The notes under the pieces are model-generated. The model did no database searches. It saw only the letters and a list, made by a program, of their open reading frames with translations, and had not been told where the DNA came from. DNA of 64,000 bases, from assembly GCA_964057225.1 (NCBI GenBank), contig OZ059894.1, forward strand, positions 4,402,001 to 4,466,000. The letters run 5' to 3'. The DNA comes from Auanema rhodensis (Eukaryota > Nematoda > Chromadorea > Rhabditida > Rhabditidae). Positions 53,101 to 64,000 of the stretch are shown here, piece after piece. How positions within the stretch are numbered: the first letter of the stretch is position 1; each line of letters begins with the position of its first letter. The position numbers were made by a program, and so were the translations under genes.

Positions 53101-55082
53101 TTTTGTTGAATAACATTGTCCATCGTCTTTGCCTTGAAAAATGGAATCTAAAAACATCTACTTTTTGCTAAATTATTTTGAAATTTTTCGAAAAAATTTT
53201 TGTCAAAATGTTTTTGGAAGCAATGTTGAGTGTACATGGAAACTCAACATACACTAATGCATCATTTTTCAAACGATCATAACTAATTTTTGTATCAAGC
53301 GTTTCTCAATGTAGTTTAGTGCATTCGATGCGGATTTTTAAGCTGCGTCGATCTGTGTTATCAGATGTGCGCTAGCTTAAAAATGCACCGAGATATCAAC
53401 TGATATAAGTTCACACTTATATCCTCGATTTTCACCCTGAAGGAATAATTTTTTCGTTGAATAACATTGTCCATCGTCTTTGCCTTGAAAAATGAAATCT
53501 AAAAACATCTACTTTTTGCTAAATTATTTTGAAATTTTTCGAAAAAATTTTTGTCAAAATGTTTTTGGAAGCAATGTTGAGTGTACATGGAAACTCAACA
53601 TACACTAATGCATCATCTTTCAAACGATCATAACTATTTTTTGTATTAAGCGTTCTTCAATGTAGTATAGTGCATTCGATGCGGATTTTTAAGCTGCGTC
53701 GATCTGTGTTATCAGATTTGCGCTAGCTTAAAAATGCACCGAGATATCAACTGATATAAGTTCACACTTATATCCTCGATTTTCACCCTGAAGGAATAAT
53801 TTTTTCGTTGAATAACATTGTCCATCGTCTTTGCCTTGAAAAATGGAATCTAAAAACATCTACTTTTTGCTAAATTATTTTGAAATTTTTCGAAAAAATT
53901 TTTGTCAAAATGTTTTTGGAAGCAATGTTGAGTGTACATGGAAACTCAACATACACTAATGCATCATTTTTCAAACGATCATAACTAATTTTTGTATTAA
54001 GCGTTTCTCAATGTAGTATAGTGCATTCGATGCGGATTTTTAAGCTGCGTCGATCTGTGTTATCAGATTTGCGCTAGCTTAAAAATGCACCGAGATATCA
54101 ACTGATATAAGTTCACACTTATATCCTCGATTTTCACCCTGAAGGAATAATTTTTTTTGTTGAATAACATTGTCCATCGTCTTTGCCTTGAAAAATGGAA
54201 TCTAAAAACATCTACTTTTTGCTAAATTATTTTGAAATTTTTCGAAAAAATTTTTGTCAAAATGTTTTTGGAAGCAATGTTGAGTGTACATGGAAACTCA
54301 ACATACACTAATGCATCATTTTTCAAACGATCATAACTAATTTTTGTATCAAGCGTTTCTCAATGTAGTTTAGTGCATTCGATGCGGATTTTTAAGCTGC
54401 GTCGATCTGTGTTATCAGATGTGCGCTAGCTTAAAAATGCACCGAGATATCAACTGATATAAGTTCACACTTATATCCTCGATTTTCACCCTGAAGGAAT
54501 AATTTTTTCGTTGAATAACATTGTCCATCGTCTTTGCCTTGAAAAATGAAATCTAAAAACATTTACTTTTTGCTAAATTATTTTGAAATTTTTCGAAAAA
54601 ATTTTTGTCAAAATGTTTTTGGAAGCAATGTTGAGTGTACATGGAAACTCAACATACACTAATGCATCATTTTTCAAACGATCATAACTAACTTTGTATT
54701 AAGCGTTCTTCAATGTAGTATAGTGCATTCGATGCGGATTTTTAAGCTGCGTCGATCTGTGTTATCAGATTTGCGCTAGCTTAAAAATGCACCGAGATAT
54801 CAACTGATATAAGTTCACACTTATATCCTCGATTTTCACCCTGAAGGAATAATTTTTTCGTTGAATAACATTGTCCATCGTCTTTGCCTTGAAAAATGGA
54901 ATCTAAAAACATCTACTTTTTGCTAAATTATTTTGAAATTTTTCGAAAAAATTTTTGTCAAAATGTTTTTGGAAGCAATGTTGAGTGTACATGGAAACTC
55001 AACATACACTAATGCATCATTTTTCAAACGATCATAACTAATTTTTGTATCAAGCGTTTCTCAATGTAGTTTAGTGCATTCG
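50166..55082. repeat. 3-monomer blocks carrying the 8-T and TGAAATC markers
   Basis: Units 50517-51570 and 51571-52624 form two 3-unit copies: 8-T 352-bp unit; G40 T158/T166; TGAAATC T158/T166. The second copy starts with GCGGAATTTT and G40. GCGGAATTTT recurs at 52625, but that unit continues as the G40 A158/C190 TTA..TA unit seen at 50166, so a block junction lies inside it. Downstream, 8-T units at 52976 and 54030 are each followed by a G40 TGAAATC CGTTCTTC unit. The unit at 54382 is 350 bp, through AACTAACTTTG. Confidence 0.78.
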
Positions 55083-57890
55083 ATGCGGATTTTTAAGCTG
55101 CGTCGATCTGTGTTATCAGATTTGCGCTAGCTTAAAAATGCACCGAGATATCAACTGATATAAGTTCACACTTATATCCTCGATTTTCACCCTGAAGGAA
55201 TGATTTTTTCGTTGAATAACATTGTCCATCGTCTTTGCCATGAAAAAAGGAATCTAAAAACATCTACTTTTTGCTAAATTATTTTGAAATTTTTCGAAAA
55301 AATTTTTGTCAAAATGTTTTTGGAAGCATTGTTGAGTGTACATGGAAACTCAACATACACTAATGCATCATTTTTCAAACGATCATAACTAATTTTTGTA
55401 TTAAGCGTTTCTCAATGTAGTATAGTGCATTCGATGCGGATTTTTAAGCTGCGTCGATCTGTGTTATCAGATTTGCGCTAGCTTAAAAATGCACCGAGAT
55501 ATCAACTGATATAAGTTCACACTTATATCCTCGATTTTCACCCTGAAGGAATAATTTTTTCGTTGAATAACATTGTCCATCGTCTTTGCCTTGAAAAATG
55601 GAATCTAAAAACATCTACTTTTTGCTAAATTATTTTGAAATTTTTCGAAAAAATTTTTGTCAAAATGTTTTTGGAAGCAATGTTGAGTGTACATGGAAAC
55701 TCAACATACACTAATGCATCATTTTTCAAACGATCATAACTAATTTTTGTATCAAGCGTTTCTCAATGTAGTTTAGTGCATTCGATGCGGATTTTTAAGC
55801 TGCGTCGATCTGTGTTATCAGATTTGCGCTAGCTTAAAAATGCACCGAGATATCAACTGATATAAGTTCACACTTATATCCTCGATTTTCATCCTGAAGA
55901 ATTAATTTTTTCGTTGAATAACATTGTCCATCGTCTTTGCCATGAAAAAAGGAATCTAAAAACATCTACTTTTCGCTAAATTATTTTGAAATTTTTCGAA
56001 AAAATTTTTGTCTAAATGTTTTTGGAAGCAATGTTGAGTGTACATGGAAACTCAACATACACTAATGCATCATTTTTCAAACGATCATAACTAATTTTTG
56101 TATCAAGCGTTTCTCAATGTAGTTTAGTGCGTTCGATGCGGATTTTTAAGCTGCGTCGATCTGTGTTATCAGATTTGCGCTAGCTTAAAAATGCACCGAG
56201 ATATCAACTGATATAAGTTCACACTTATATCCTCGATTTTCACCCTGAAGGAATAATTTTTTCGTTGAATAACATTGTCCATCGTCTTTGCCTTGAAAAA
56301 TGGAATCTAAAAACATCTACTTTTTGCTAAATTATTTTGAAATTTTTCGAAAAAATTTTTGTCAAAATGTTTTTGGAAGCAATGTTGAGTGTACATGGAA
56401 ACTCAACATACACTAATGCATCATTTTTCAAACGATCATAACTAATTTTTGTATCAAGCGTTTCTCAATGTAGTTTAGTGCATTCGATGCGGATTTTTAA
56501 GCTGCGTCGATCTGTGTTATCAGATTTGCGCTAGCTTAAAAATGCACCGAGATATCAACTGATATAAGTTCACACTTATATCCTCGATTTTCACCCTGAA
56601 GGAATGATTTTTTCGTTGAATAACATTGTCCATCGTCTTTGCCATGAAAAAAGGAATCTAAAAACATCTACTTTTTGCTAAATTATTTTGAAATTTTTCG
56701 AAAAAATTTTTGTCAAAATGTTTTTGGAAGCATTGTTGAGTGTACATGGAAACTCAACATACACTAATGCATCATTTTTCAAACGATCATAACTAATTTT
56801 TGTATTAAGCGTTTCTCAATGTAGTTTAGTGCATTCGATGCGGATTTTTAAGCTGCGTCGATCTGTGTTATCAGATTTGCGCTAGCTTAAAAATGCACCG
56901 AGATATCAACTGATATAAGTTCACACTTATATCCTCGATTTTCACCCTGAAGGAATAATTTTTTCGTTGAATAACATTGTCCATCGTCTTTGCCTTGAAA
57001 AATGGAATCTAAAAACATCTACTTTTTGCTAAATTATTTTGAAATTTTTCGAAAAAATTTTTGTCAAAATGTTTTTGGAAGCAATGTTGAGTGTACATGG
57101 AAACTCAACATACACTAATGCATCATTTTTCAAACGATCATAACTAATTTTTGTATCAAGCGTTTCTCAATGTAGTTTAGTGCATTCGATGCGGATTTTT
57201 AAGCTGCGTCGATCTGTGTTATCAGATTTGCGCTAGCTTAAAAATGCACCGAGATATCAACTGATATAAGTTCACACTTATATCCTCGATTTTCACCCTG
57301 AAGGAATAATTTTTTCGTTGAATAACATTGTCCATCGTCTTTGCCATGAAAAAAGGAATCTAAAAACATCTACTTTTTGCTAAATTATTTTGAAATTTTT
57401 CGAAAAAATTTTTGTCAAAATGTTTTTGGAAGCATTGTTGAGTGTACATGGAAACTCAACATACACTAATGCATCATTTTTCAAACGATCATAACTAATT
57501 TTTGTATTAAGCGTTTCTCAATGTAGTATAGTGCATTCGATGCGGATTTTTAAGCTGCGTCGATCTGTGTTATCAGATTTGCGCTAGCTTAAAAATGCAC
57601 CGAGATATCAACTGATATAAGTTCACACTTATATCCTCGATTTTCACCCTGAAGGAATAATTTTTTCGTTGAATAACATTGTCCATCGTCTTTGCCTTGA
57701 AAAATGGAATCTAAAAACATCTACTTTTTGCTAAATTATTTTGAAATTTTTCGAAAAAATTTTTGTCAAAATGTTTTTGGAAGCAATGTTGAGTGTACAT
57801 GGAAACTCAACATACACTAATGCATCATTTTTCAAACGATCATAACTAATTTTTGTATCAAGCGTTTCTCAATGTAGTTTAGTGCATTCG
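55083..57890. repeat. 2-monomer alternation, four dimers
   Basis: Eight units alternate strictly between A158/A166 and T158/T166 types (period 702 bp). Three of the four A158 units have T247 (55083, 56487, 57189). The fourth (55785) is a GAATTAA C190 unit with CATCCTGAAG, GTCTAAATG and GTGCGTTC. The A158 units vary between GGAATGA and GGAATAA, so the alternation is older or less homogenised than the 3-unit block at 31210. Confidence 0.8.
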
Positions 57891-59996
57891 ATGCGGATTT
57901 TTAAGCTGCGTCGATCTGTGTTATCAGATGTGCGCTAGCTTAAAAATGCACCGAGATATCAACTGATATAAGTTCACACTTATATCCTCGATTTTCACCC
58001 TGAAGGAATGATTTTTTCGTTGAATAACATTGTCCATCGTCTTTGCCATGAAAAAAGGAATCTAAAAACATCTACTTTTTGCTAAATTATTTTGAAATTT
58101 TTCGAAAAAATTTTTGTCAAAATGTTTTTGGAAGCATTGTTGAGTGTACATGGAAACTCAACATACACTAATGCATCATTTTTCAAACGATCATAACTAA
58201 TTTTTGTATCAAGCGTTTCTCAATGTAGTTTAGTGCATTCGATGCGGATTTTTAAGCTGCGTCGATCTGTGTTATCAGATGTGCGCTAGCTTAAAAATGC
58301 ACCGAGATATCAACTGATATAAGTTCACACTTATATCCTCGATTTTCACCCTGAAGGAATGATTTTTTCGTTGAATAACATTGTCCATCGTCTTTGCCAT
58401 GAAAAAAGGAATCTAAAAACATCTACTTTTTGCTAAATTATTTTGAAATTTTTCGAAAAAATTTTTGTCAAAATGTTTTTGGAAGCATTGTTGAGTGTAC
58501 ATGGAAACTCAACATACACTAATGCATCATTTTTCAAACGATCATAACTAATTTTTGTATTAAGCGTTTCTCAATGTAGTATAGTGCATTCGATGCGGAT
58601 TTTTAATCTGCGTCGATCTGTGTTATCAGATTTGCGCTAGCTTAAAAATGCACCGAGATATCAACTGATATAAGTTCACACTTATATCCTCGATTTTCAC
58701 CCTGAAGGAATAATTTTTTCGTTGAATAACATTGTCCATCGTCTTTGCCTTGAAAAATGGAATCTAAAAACATCTACTTTTTGCTAAATTATTTTGAAAT
58801 TTTTCGAAAAAATTTTTGTCAAAATGTTTTTGGAAGCAATGTTGAGTGTACATGGAAACTCAACATACACTAATGCATCATTTTTCAAACGATCATAACT
58901 AATTTTTGTATCAAGCGTTTCTCAATGTAGTTTAGTGCATTCGATGCGGATTTTTAAGCTGCGTCGATCTGTGTTATCAGATGTGCGCTAGCTTAAAAAT
59001 GCACCGAGATATCAACTGATATAAGTTCACACTTATATCCTCGATTTTCACCCTGAAGGAATAATTTTTTCGTTGAATAACATTGTCCATCGTCTTTGCC
59101 ATGAAAAAAGGAATCTAAAAACATCTACTTTTCGCTAAATTATTTTGAAATTTTTCGAAAAAATTTTTGTCAAAATGTTTTTGGAAGCAATGTTGAGTGT
59201 ACATGGAAACTCAACATACACTAATGCATCATTTTTCAAACGATCATAACTAATTTTTGTATCAAGCGTTTCTCAATGTAGTTTAGTGCATTCGATGCGG
59301 ATTTTTAAGCTGCGTCGATCTGTGTTATCAGATTTGCGCTAGCTTAAAAATGCACCGAGATATCAACTGATATAAGTTCACACTTATATCCTCGATTTTC
59401 ACCCTGAAGGAATGATTTTTTCGTTGAATAACATTGTCCATCGTCTTTGCCATGAAAAAAGGAATCTAAAAACATCTACTTTTTGCTAAATTATTTTGAA
59501 ATTTTTCGAAAAAATTTTTGTCAAAATGTTTTTGGAAGCATTGTTGAGTGTACATGGAAACTCAACATACACTAATGCATCATTTTTCAAACGATCATAA
59601 CTAATTTTTGTATTAAGCGTTTCTCAATGTAGTATAGTGCATTCGATGCGGATTTTTAAGCTGCGTCGATCTGTGTTATCAGATTTGCGCTAGCTTAAAA
59701 ATGCACCGAGATATCAACTGATATAAGTTCACACTTATATCCTCGATTTTCACCCTGAAGGAATAATTTTTTCGTTGAATAACATTGTCCATCGTCTTTG
59801 CCTTGAAAAATGGAATCTAAAAACATCTACTTTTTGCTAAATTATTTTTAAATTTTTCGAAAAAATTTTTGTCAAAATGTTTTTGGAAGCAATGTTGAGT
59901 GTACATGGAAACTCAACATACACTAATGCATCATTTTTCAAACGATCATAACTAATTTTTGTATCAAGCGTTTCTCAATGTAGTTTAGTGCATTCG
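57891..59996. repeat. Six monomers linking the dimer and the right-edge 7-mer
   Basis: The units are two G40 GGAATGA A158 T247 units in a row (57891, 58242), a T158/T166 unit with TTTTAATCTGCG (58593), a G40 A158/C190 unit, a GGAATGA A158 T247 unit, and a T158/T166 unit with ATTTTTAAATTT (59646). The doubled GGAATGA units break the preceding alternation by one. Confidence 0.7.
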
Positions 59997-60330
59997 ATGC
60001 GGATTTTTAAGCTGCGTCGATCTGTGTTATCAGATTTGCGCTAGCTTAAAAATGCACCGAGATATCAACTGATATAAGTTCACACTTCCTGAAGGAATGA
60101 TTTTTTCGTTGAATAACATTGTCCATCGTCTTTGCCATGAAAAAAGGAATCTAAAAACATCTACTTTTCGCTAAATTATTTTGAAATTTTTCGAAAAAAT
60201 TTTTGTCAAAATGTTTTTGGAAGCATTGTTGAGTGTACATGGAAACTCAACATACACTAATGCATCATTTTTCAAACGATCATAACTAATTTTTGTATCA
60301 AGCGTTTCTCAATGAAGTTTAGTGCATTCG
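59997..60330. repeat. 334-bp monomer with 17-bp deletion
   Basis: Unit positions 92-108 are missing, giving CACACTTCCTGAAGGAATGA. The background is A158/A166, C190, T247. The deletion removes most of the right arm of dyad 2. This copy also has CAATGAAG instead of CAATGTAG near its end. Confidence 0.92.
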
Positions 60331-61032
60331 ATGCGGATTTTTAAGCTGCGTCGATCTGTGTTATCAGATTTGCGCTAGCTTAAAAATGCACCGAGATATC
60401 AACTGATATAAGTTCACACTTATATCCTCGATTTTCACCCTGAAGGAATAATTTTTTCGTTGAATAACATTGTCCATCGTCTTTGCCTTGAAAAATGGAA
60501 TCTAAAAACATCTACTTTTTGCTAAATTATTTTGAAATTTTTCGAAAAAATTTTTGTCAAAATGTTTTTGGAAGCAATGTTGAGTGTACATGGAAACTCA
60601 ACATACACTAATGCATCATTTTTCAAACGATCATAACTAATTTTTGTATCAAGCGTTTCTCAATGTAGTTTAGTGCATTCGATGCAAATTTTTAAGCTGC
60701 GTCGATCTGTGTTATCAGATTTGCGCTAGCTTAAAAATGCACCGAGATATCAACTGATATAAGTTCACACTTATATCCTCGATTTTCACCCTGAAGGAAT
60801 AATTTTTTCGTTGAATAACATTGTCCATCGTCTTTGCCTTGAAAAATGGAATCTAAAAACATCTACTTTTTGCTAAATTATTTTTAAATTTTTCGAAAAA
60901 ATTTTTGTCAAAATGTTTTTGGAAGCAATGTTGAGTGTACATGGAAACTCAACATACACTAATGCATCATTTTTCAAACGATCATAACTAATTTTTGTAT
61001 CAAGCGTTTCTCAATGTAGTTTAGTGCATTCG

Positions 61033-61366
61033 ATGCGGATTTTTAAGCTGCGTCGATCTGTGTTATCCGATTTGCGCTAGCTTAAAAATGCACCGAGATA
61101 TCAACTGATATAAGTTCACACTTCCTGAAGGAATGATTTTTTCGTTGAATAACATTGTCCATCGTCTTTGCCATGAAAAAAGGAATCTAAAAACATCTAC
61201 TTTTCGCTAAATTATTTTGAAATTTTTCGAAAAAATTTTTGTCAAAATGTTTTTGGAAGCATTGTTGAGTGTACATGGAAACTCAACATACACTAATGCA
61301 TCATTTTTCAAACGATCATAACTAATTTTTGTATCAAGCGTTTCTCAATGTAGTTTAGTGCATTCG
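61033..61366. repeat. 334-bp monomer with 17-bp deletion and TTATCCGAT
   Basis: The deletion and background are the same as at 59997, plus A36C (TTATCCGAT), which also breaks the inner stem of dyad 1. The same combination recurs at 63456. Confidence 0.92.
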
Positions 61367-62419
61367 ATGCGGATTTTTAAGCTGCGTCGATCTGTGTTAT
61401 CAGATTTGCGCTAGCTTAAAAATGCACCGAGATATCAACTGATATAAGTTCACACTTATATCCTCGATTTTCACCCTGAAGGAATAATTTTTTCGTTGAA
61501 TAACATTGTCCATCGTCTTTGCCTTGAAAAATGGAATCTAAAAACATCTACTTTTTGCTAAATTATTTTGAAATTTTTCGAAAAAATTTTTGTCAAAATG
61601 TTTTTGGAAGCAATGTTGAGTGTACATGGAAACTCAACATACACTAATGCATCATTTTTCAAACGATCATAACTAATTTTTGTATCAAGCGTTTCTCAAT
61701 GTAGTTTAGTGCATTCGATGCGGATTTTTAAGCTGCGTCGATCTGTGTTATCAGATTTGCGCTAGCTTAAAAATGCACCGAGATATCAACTGATATAAGT
61801 TCACACTTATATCCTCGATTTTCACCCTGAAGGAATGATTTTTTCGTTGAATAACATTGTCCATCGTCTTTGCCATGAAAAAAGGAATCTAAAAACATCT
61901 ACTTTTTGCTAAATTATTTTTAAATTTTTCGAAAAAATTTTTGTCAAAATGTTTTTGGAAGCAATGTTGAGTGTACATGGAAACTCAACATACACTAATG
62001 CATCATTTTTCAAACGATCATAACTAATTTTTGTATCAAGCGTTTCTCAATGTAGTTTAGTGCATTCGATGCGGATTTTTAAGCTGCGTCGATCTGTGTT
62101 ATCAGATTTGCGCTAGCTTAAAAATGCACCGAGATATCAACTGATATAAGTTCACACTTATATCCTCGATTTTCACCCTGAAGGAATAATTTTTTCGTTG
62201 AATAACATTGTCCATCGTCTTTGCCTTGAAAAATGGAATCTAAAAACATCTACTTTTTGCTAAATTATCTTTAAATTTTTCGAAAAAATTTTTGTCAAAA
62301 TGTTTTTGGAAGCAATGTTGAGTGTACATGGAAACTCAACATACACTAATGCATCATTTTTCAAACGATCATAACTAATTTTTGTATCAAGCGTTTCTCA
62401 ATGTAGTTTAGTGCATTCG

Positions 62420-62753
62420 ATGCGGATTTTTAAGCTGCGTCGATCTGTGTTATCAGATTTGCGCTAGCTTAAAAATGCACCGAGATATCAACTGATATAA
62501 GTTCACACTTCCTGAAGGAATGATTTTTTCGTTGAATAACATTGTCCATCGTCTTTGCCATGAAAAAAGGAATCTAAAAACATCTACTTTTCGCTAAATT
62601 ATTTTGAAATTTTTCGAAAAAATTTTTGTCAAAATGTTTTTGGAAGCATTGTTGAGTGTACATGGAAACTCAACATACACTAATGCATCATTTTTCAAAC
62701 GATCATAACTAATTTTTGTATCAAGCGTTTCTCAATGTAGTTTAGTGCATTCG
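62420..62753. repeat. 334-bp monomer with 17-bp deletion
   Basis: The deletion and background are the same as at 59997, without TTATCCGAT. It is the first unit of the second 7-unit copy. Confidence 0.92.
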
Positions 62754-63455
62754 ATGCGGATTTTTAAGCTGCGTCGATCTGTGTTATCAGATTTGCGCTA
62801 GCTTAAAAATGCACCGAGATATCAACTGATATAAGTTCACACTTATATCCTCGATTTTCACCCTGAAGGAATAATTTTTTCGTTGAATAACATTGTCCAT
62901 CGTCTTTGCCTTGAAAAATGGAATCTAAAAACATCTACTTTTTGCTAAATTATTTTGAAATTTTTCGAAAAAATTTTTGTCAAAATGTTTTTGGAAGCAA
63001 TGTTGAGTGTACATGGAAACTCAACATACACTAATGCATCATTTTTCAAACGATCATAACTAATTTTTGTATCAAGCGTTTCTCAATGTAGTTTAGTGCA
63101 TTCGATGCGGATTTTTAAGCTGCGTCGATCTGTGTTATCAGATTTGCGCTAGCTTAAAAATGCACCGAGATATCAACTGATATAAGTTCACACTTATATC
63201 CTCGATTTTCACCCTGAAGGAATAATTTTTTCGTTGAATAACATTGTCCATCGTCTTTGCCTTGAAAAATGGAATCTAAAAACATCTACTTTTTGCTAAA
63301 TTATTTTGAAATTTTTCGAAAAAATTTTTGTCAAAATGTTTTTGGAAGCAATGTTGAGTGTACATGGAAACTCAACATACACTAATGCATCATTTTTCAA
63401 ACGATCATAACTAATTTTTGTATCAAGCGTTTCTCAATGTAGTTTAGTGCATTCG

Positions 63456-63789
63456 ATGCGGATTTTTAAGCTGCGTCGATCTGTGTTATCCGATTTGCGC
63501 TAGCTTAAAAATGCACCGAGATATCAACTGATATAAGTTCACACTTCCTGAAGGAATGATTTTTTCGTTGAATAACATTGTCCATCGTCTTTGCCATGAA
63601 AAAAGGAATCTAAAAACATCTACTTTTCGCTAAATTATTTTGAAATTTTTCGAAAAAATTTTTGTCAAAATGTTTTTGGAAGCATTGTTGAGTGTACATG
63701 GAAACTCAACATACACTAATGCATCATTTTTCAAACGATCATAACTAATTTTTGTATCAAGCGTTTCTCAATGTAGTTTAGTGCATTCG
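63456..63789. repeat. 334-bp monomer with 17-bp deletion and TTATCCGAT
   Basis: It matches 61033-61366 at all diagnostic sites, including A36C. Its position, fourth in the repeat, agrees with a 7-unit period. Confidence 0.92.
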
Positions 63790-64000
63790 ATGCGGATTTT
63801 TAAGCTGCGTCGATCTGTGTTATCAGATTTGCGCTAGCTTAAAAATGCACCGAGATATCAACTGATATAAGTTCACACTTATATCCTCGATTTTCACCCT
63901 GAAGGAATAATTTTTTCGTTGAATAACATTGTCCATCGTCTTTGCCTTGAAAAATGGAATCTAAAAACATCTACTTTTTGCTAAATTATTTTGAAATTTT
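63790..64000. repeat. Partial monomer at the right edge
   Basis: The first 211 bases of a T158/T166 GGAATAA unit, cut by the window end. The array clearly continues. Confidence 0.95.

Larger units (their letters stand above)
1..64000. repeat. Satellite DNA array, 351-bp monomer, 182 complete units plus one partial
   Basis: The same 351-bp unit repeats head to tail across the whole window with no inversion and no foreign insertion. I set the unit start at ATGCGGATTTTTAAG. Unit starts run in steps of 351 from 1 to 2107, 2459 to 29486, 29805 to 30858, 31210 to 40687, 41039 to 45251, 45603 to 50517, 50869 to 51571, 51923 to 52976, 53328 to 54030, then 54382, 54732 to 59997, 60331 to 61033, 61367 to 62420, 62754 to 63456, and 63790. 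Register shifts come from eight 352-bp units, one of 350, one of 319 and four of 334. Neighbouring units differ at only a few sites each. All three frames on both strands are closed within about one unit, so nothing here is coding. Such arrays are typical of eukaryotic heterochromatin; the host and chromosomal location cannot be read from the sequence. Confidence 0.98.
59997..64000. repeat. 7-monomer higher-order repeat carrying the 17-bp deletion (one full copy and part of a second)
   Basis: The first copy, 59997-62419, is 2423 bp: five 351-bp and two 334-bp units. The second starts at 62420 and runs past the window. Order: 334-bp unit; T158/T166; T158/T166; 334-bp unit with TTATCCGAT; T158/T166; then two units with TTTAAATTT in the first copy. 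TTATCCGAT at 61033 and 63456 fixes the phase. Differences include GATGCAAATT at 60682 and CAATGAAG at 59997, both only in copy 1. Confidence 0.82.

Noticed and set aside
1-64000. CRISPR array
   Set aside because: The repeat is 351 bp and directly tandem, with no short repeats separated by unique spacers.
1-64000. Telomeric repeats, rRNA, tRNA or histone gene arrays
   Set aside because: No short telomere-type repeat, cloverleaf or recognisable rRNA or coding sequence is present in the monomer.

Overview
The whole 64-kb window is one uninterrupted satellite DNA array. It is a head-to-tail repeat of a 351-bp, AT-rich monomer (about 32% G+C, hand-counted on one reference unit), always in the same orientation. 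I could place every monomer boundary: 182 complete units and a final partial unit of 211 bp. The count closes exactly: 182 x 351, plus eight 1-bp insertions, minus one 1-bp deletion, one net 32-bp deletion and four identical 17-bp deletions, puts the last unit start at 63790. I found no protein gene, RNA gene, transposon, CRISPR array or unique sequence. Both ends run off the window inside the array, so its true size and flanks are unknown.

Long, homogeneous arrays of about two nucleosome lengths are typical of eukaryotic pericentromeric or centromeric heterochromatin. The A/T-tract style resembles insect (beetle, fly, wasp) satellites, but I do not recognise the family, and the host assignment is a low-confidence inference.

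The structure lies in the variants. A few linked diagnostic sites sort monomers into recurring subtypes: a T158/T166 type, an A158/A166 type with C190 and often G40, a GAATTAA type with T213, and a GGAATGA type. Their order repeats at several scales. There is an 8-unit tandem at 1054-6670, two 4-unit blocks at 9479-12286, and an 8- versus 9-unit pair at 11936-17902. A 7-unit tandem lies at 24221-29134, a 3-unit tandem at 31210-34368, two 4-unit blocks at 41039-43846, two 3-unit blocks at 50517-52624, a 2-unit alternation at 55083-57890 and a 7-unit repeat at 59997-64000. Two dispersed duplications overlie these: 13 units (5969-10531 and 17552-22114) and about 15 units (21062-26326 and 34720-39984). 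Around 40 kb the variant repertoire changes, so the window holds two array domains.

Within the monomer, three inverted repeats could form hairpins: a compound stem at monomer positions 7-57, a perfect 9-bp stem at 75-96 and a 9-bp stem at 247-274. Next to the last is a block of spaced A/T tracts (about 186-240). The 75-96 dyad and most of the 247-274 dyad lie in stretches that hardly vary between units. Both deletion classes remove one arm of a dyad. These are the most promising leads for function (protein binding or DNA structure). Chimeric monomers and private variants shared between subtypes record unequal exchange and gene conversion.
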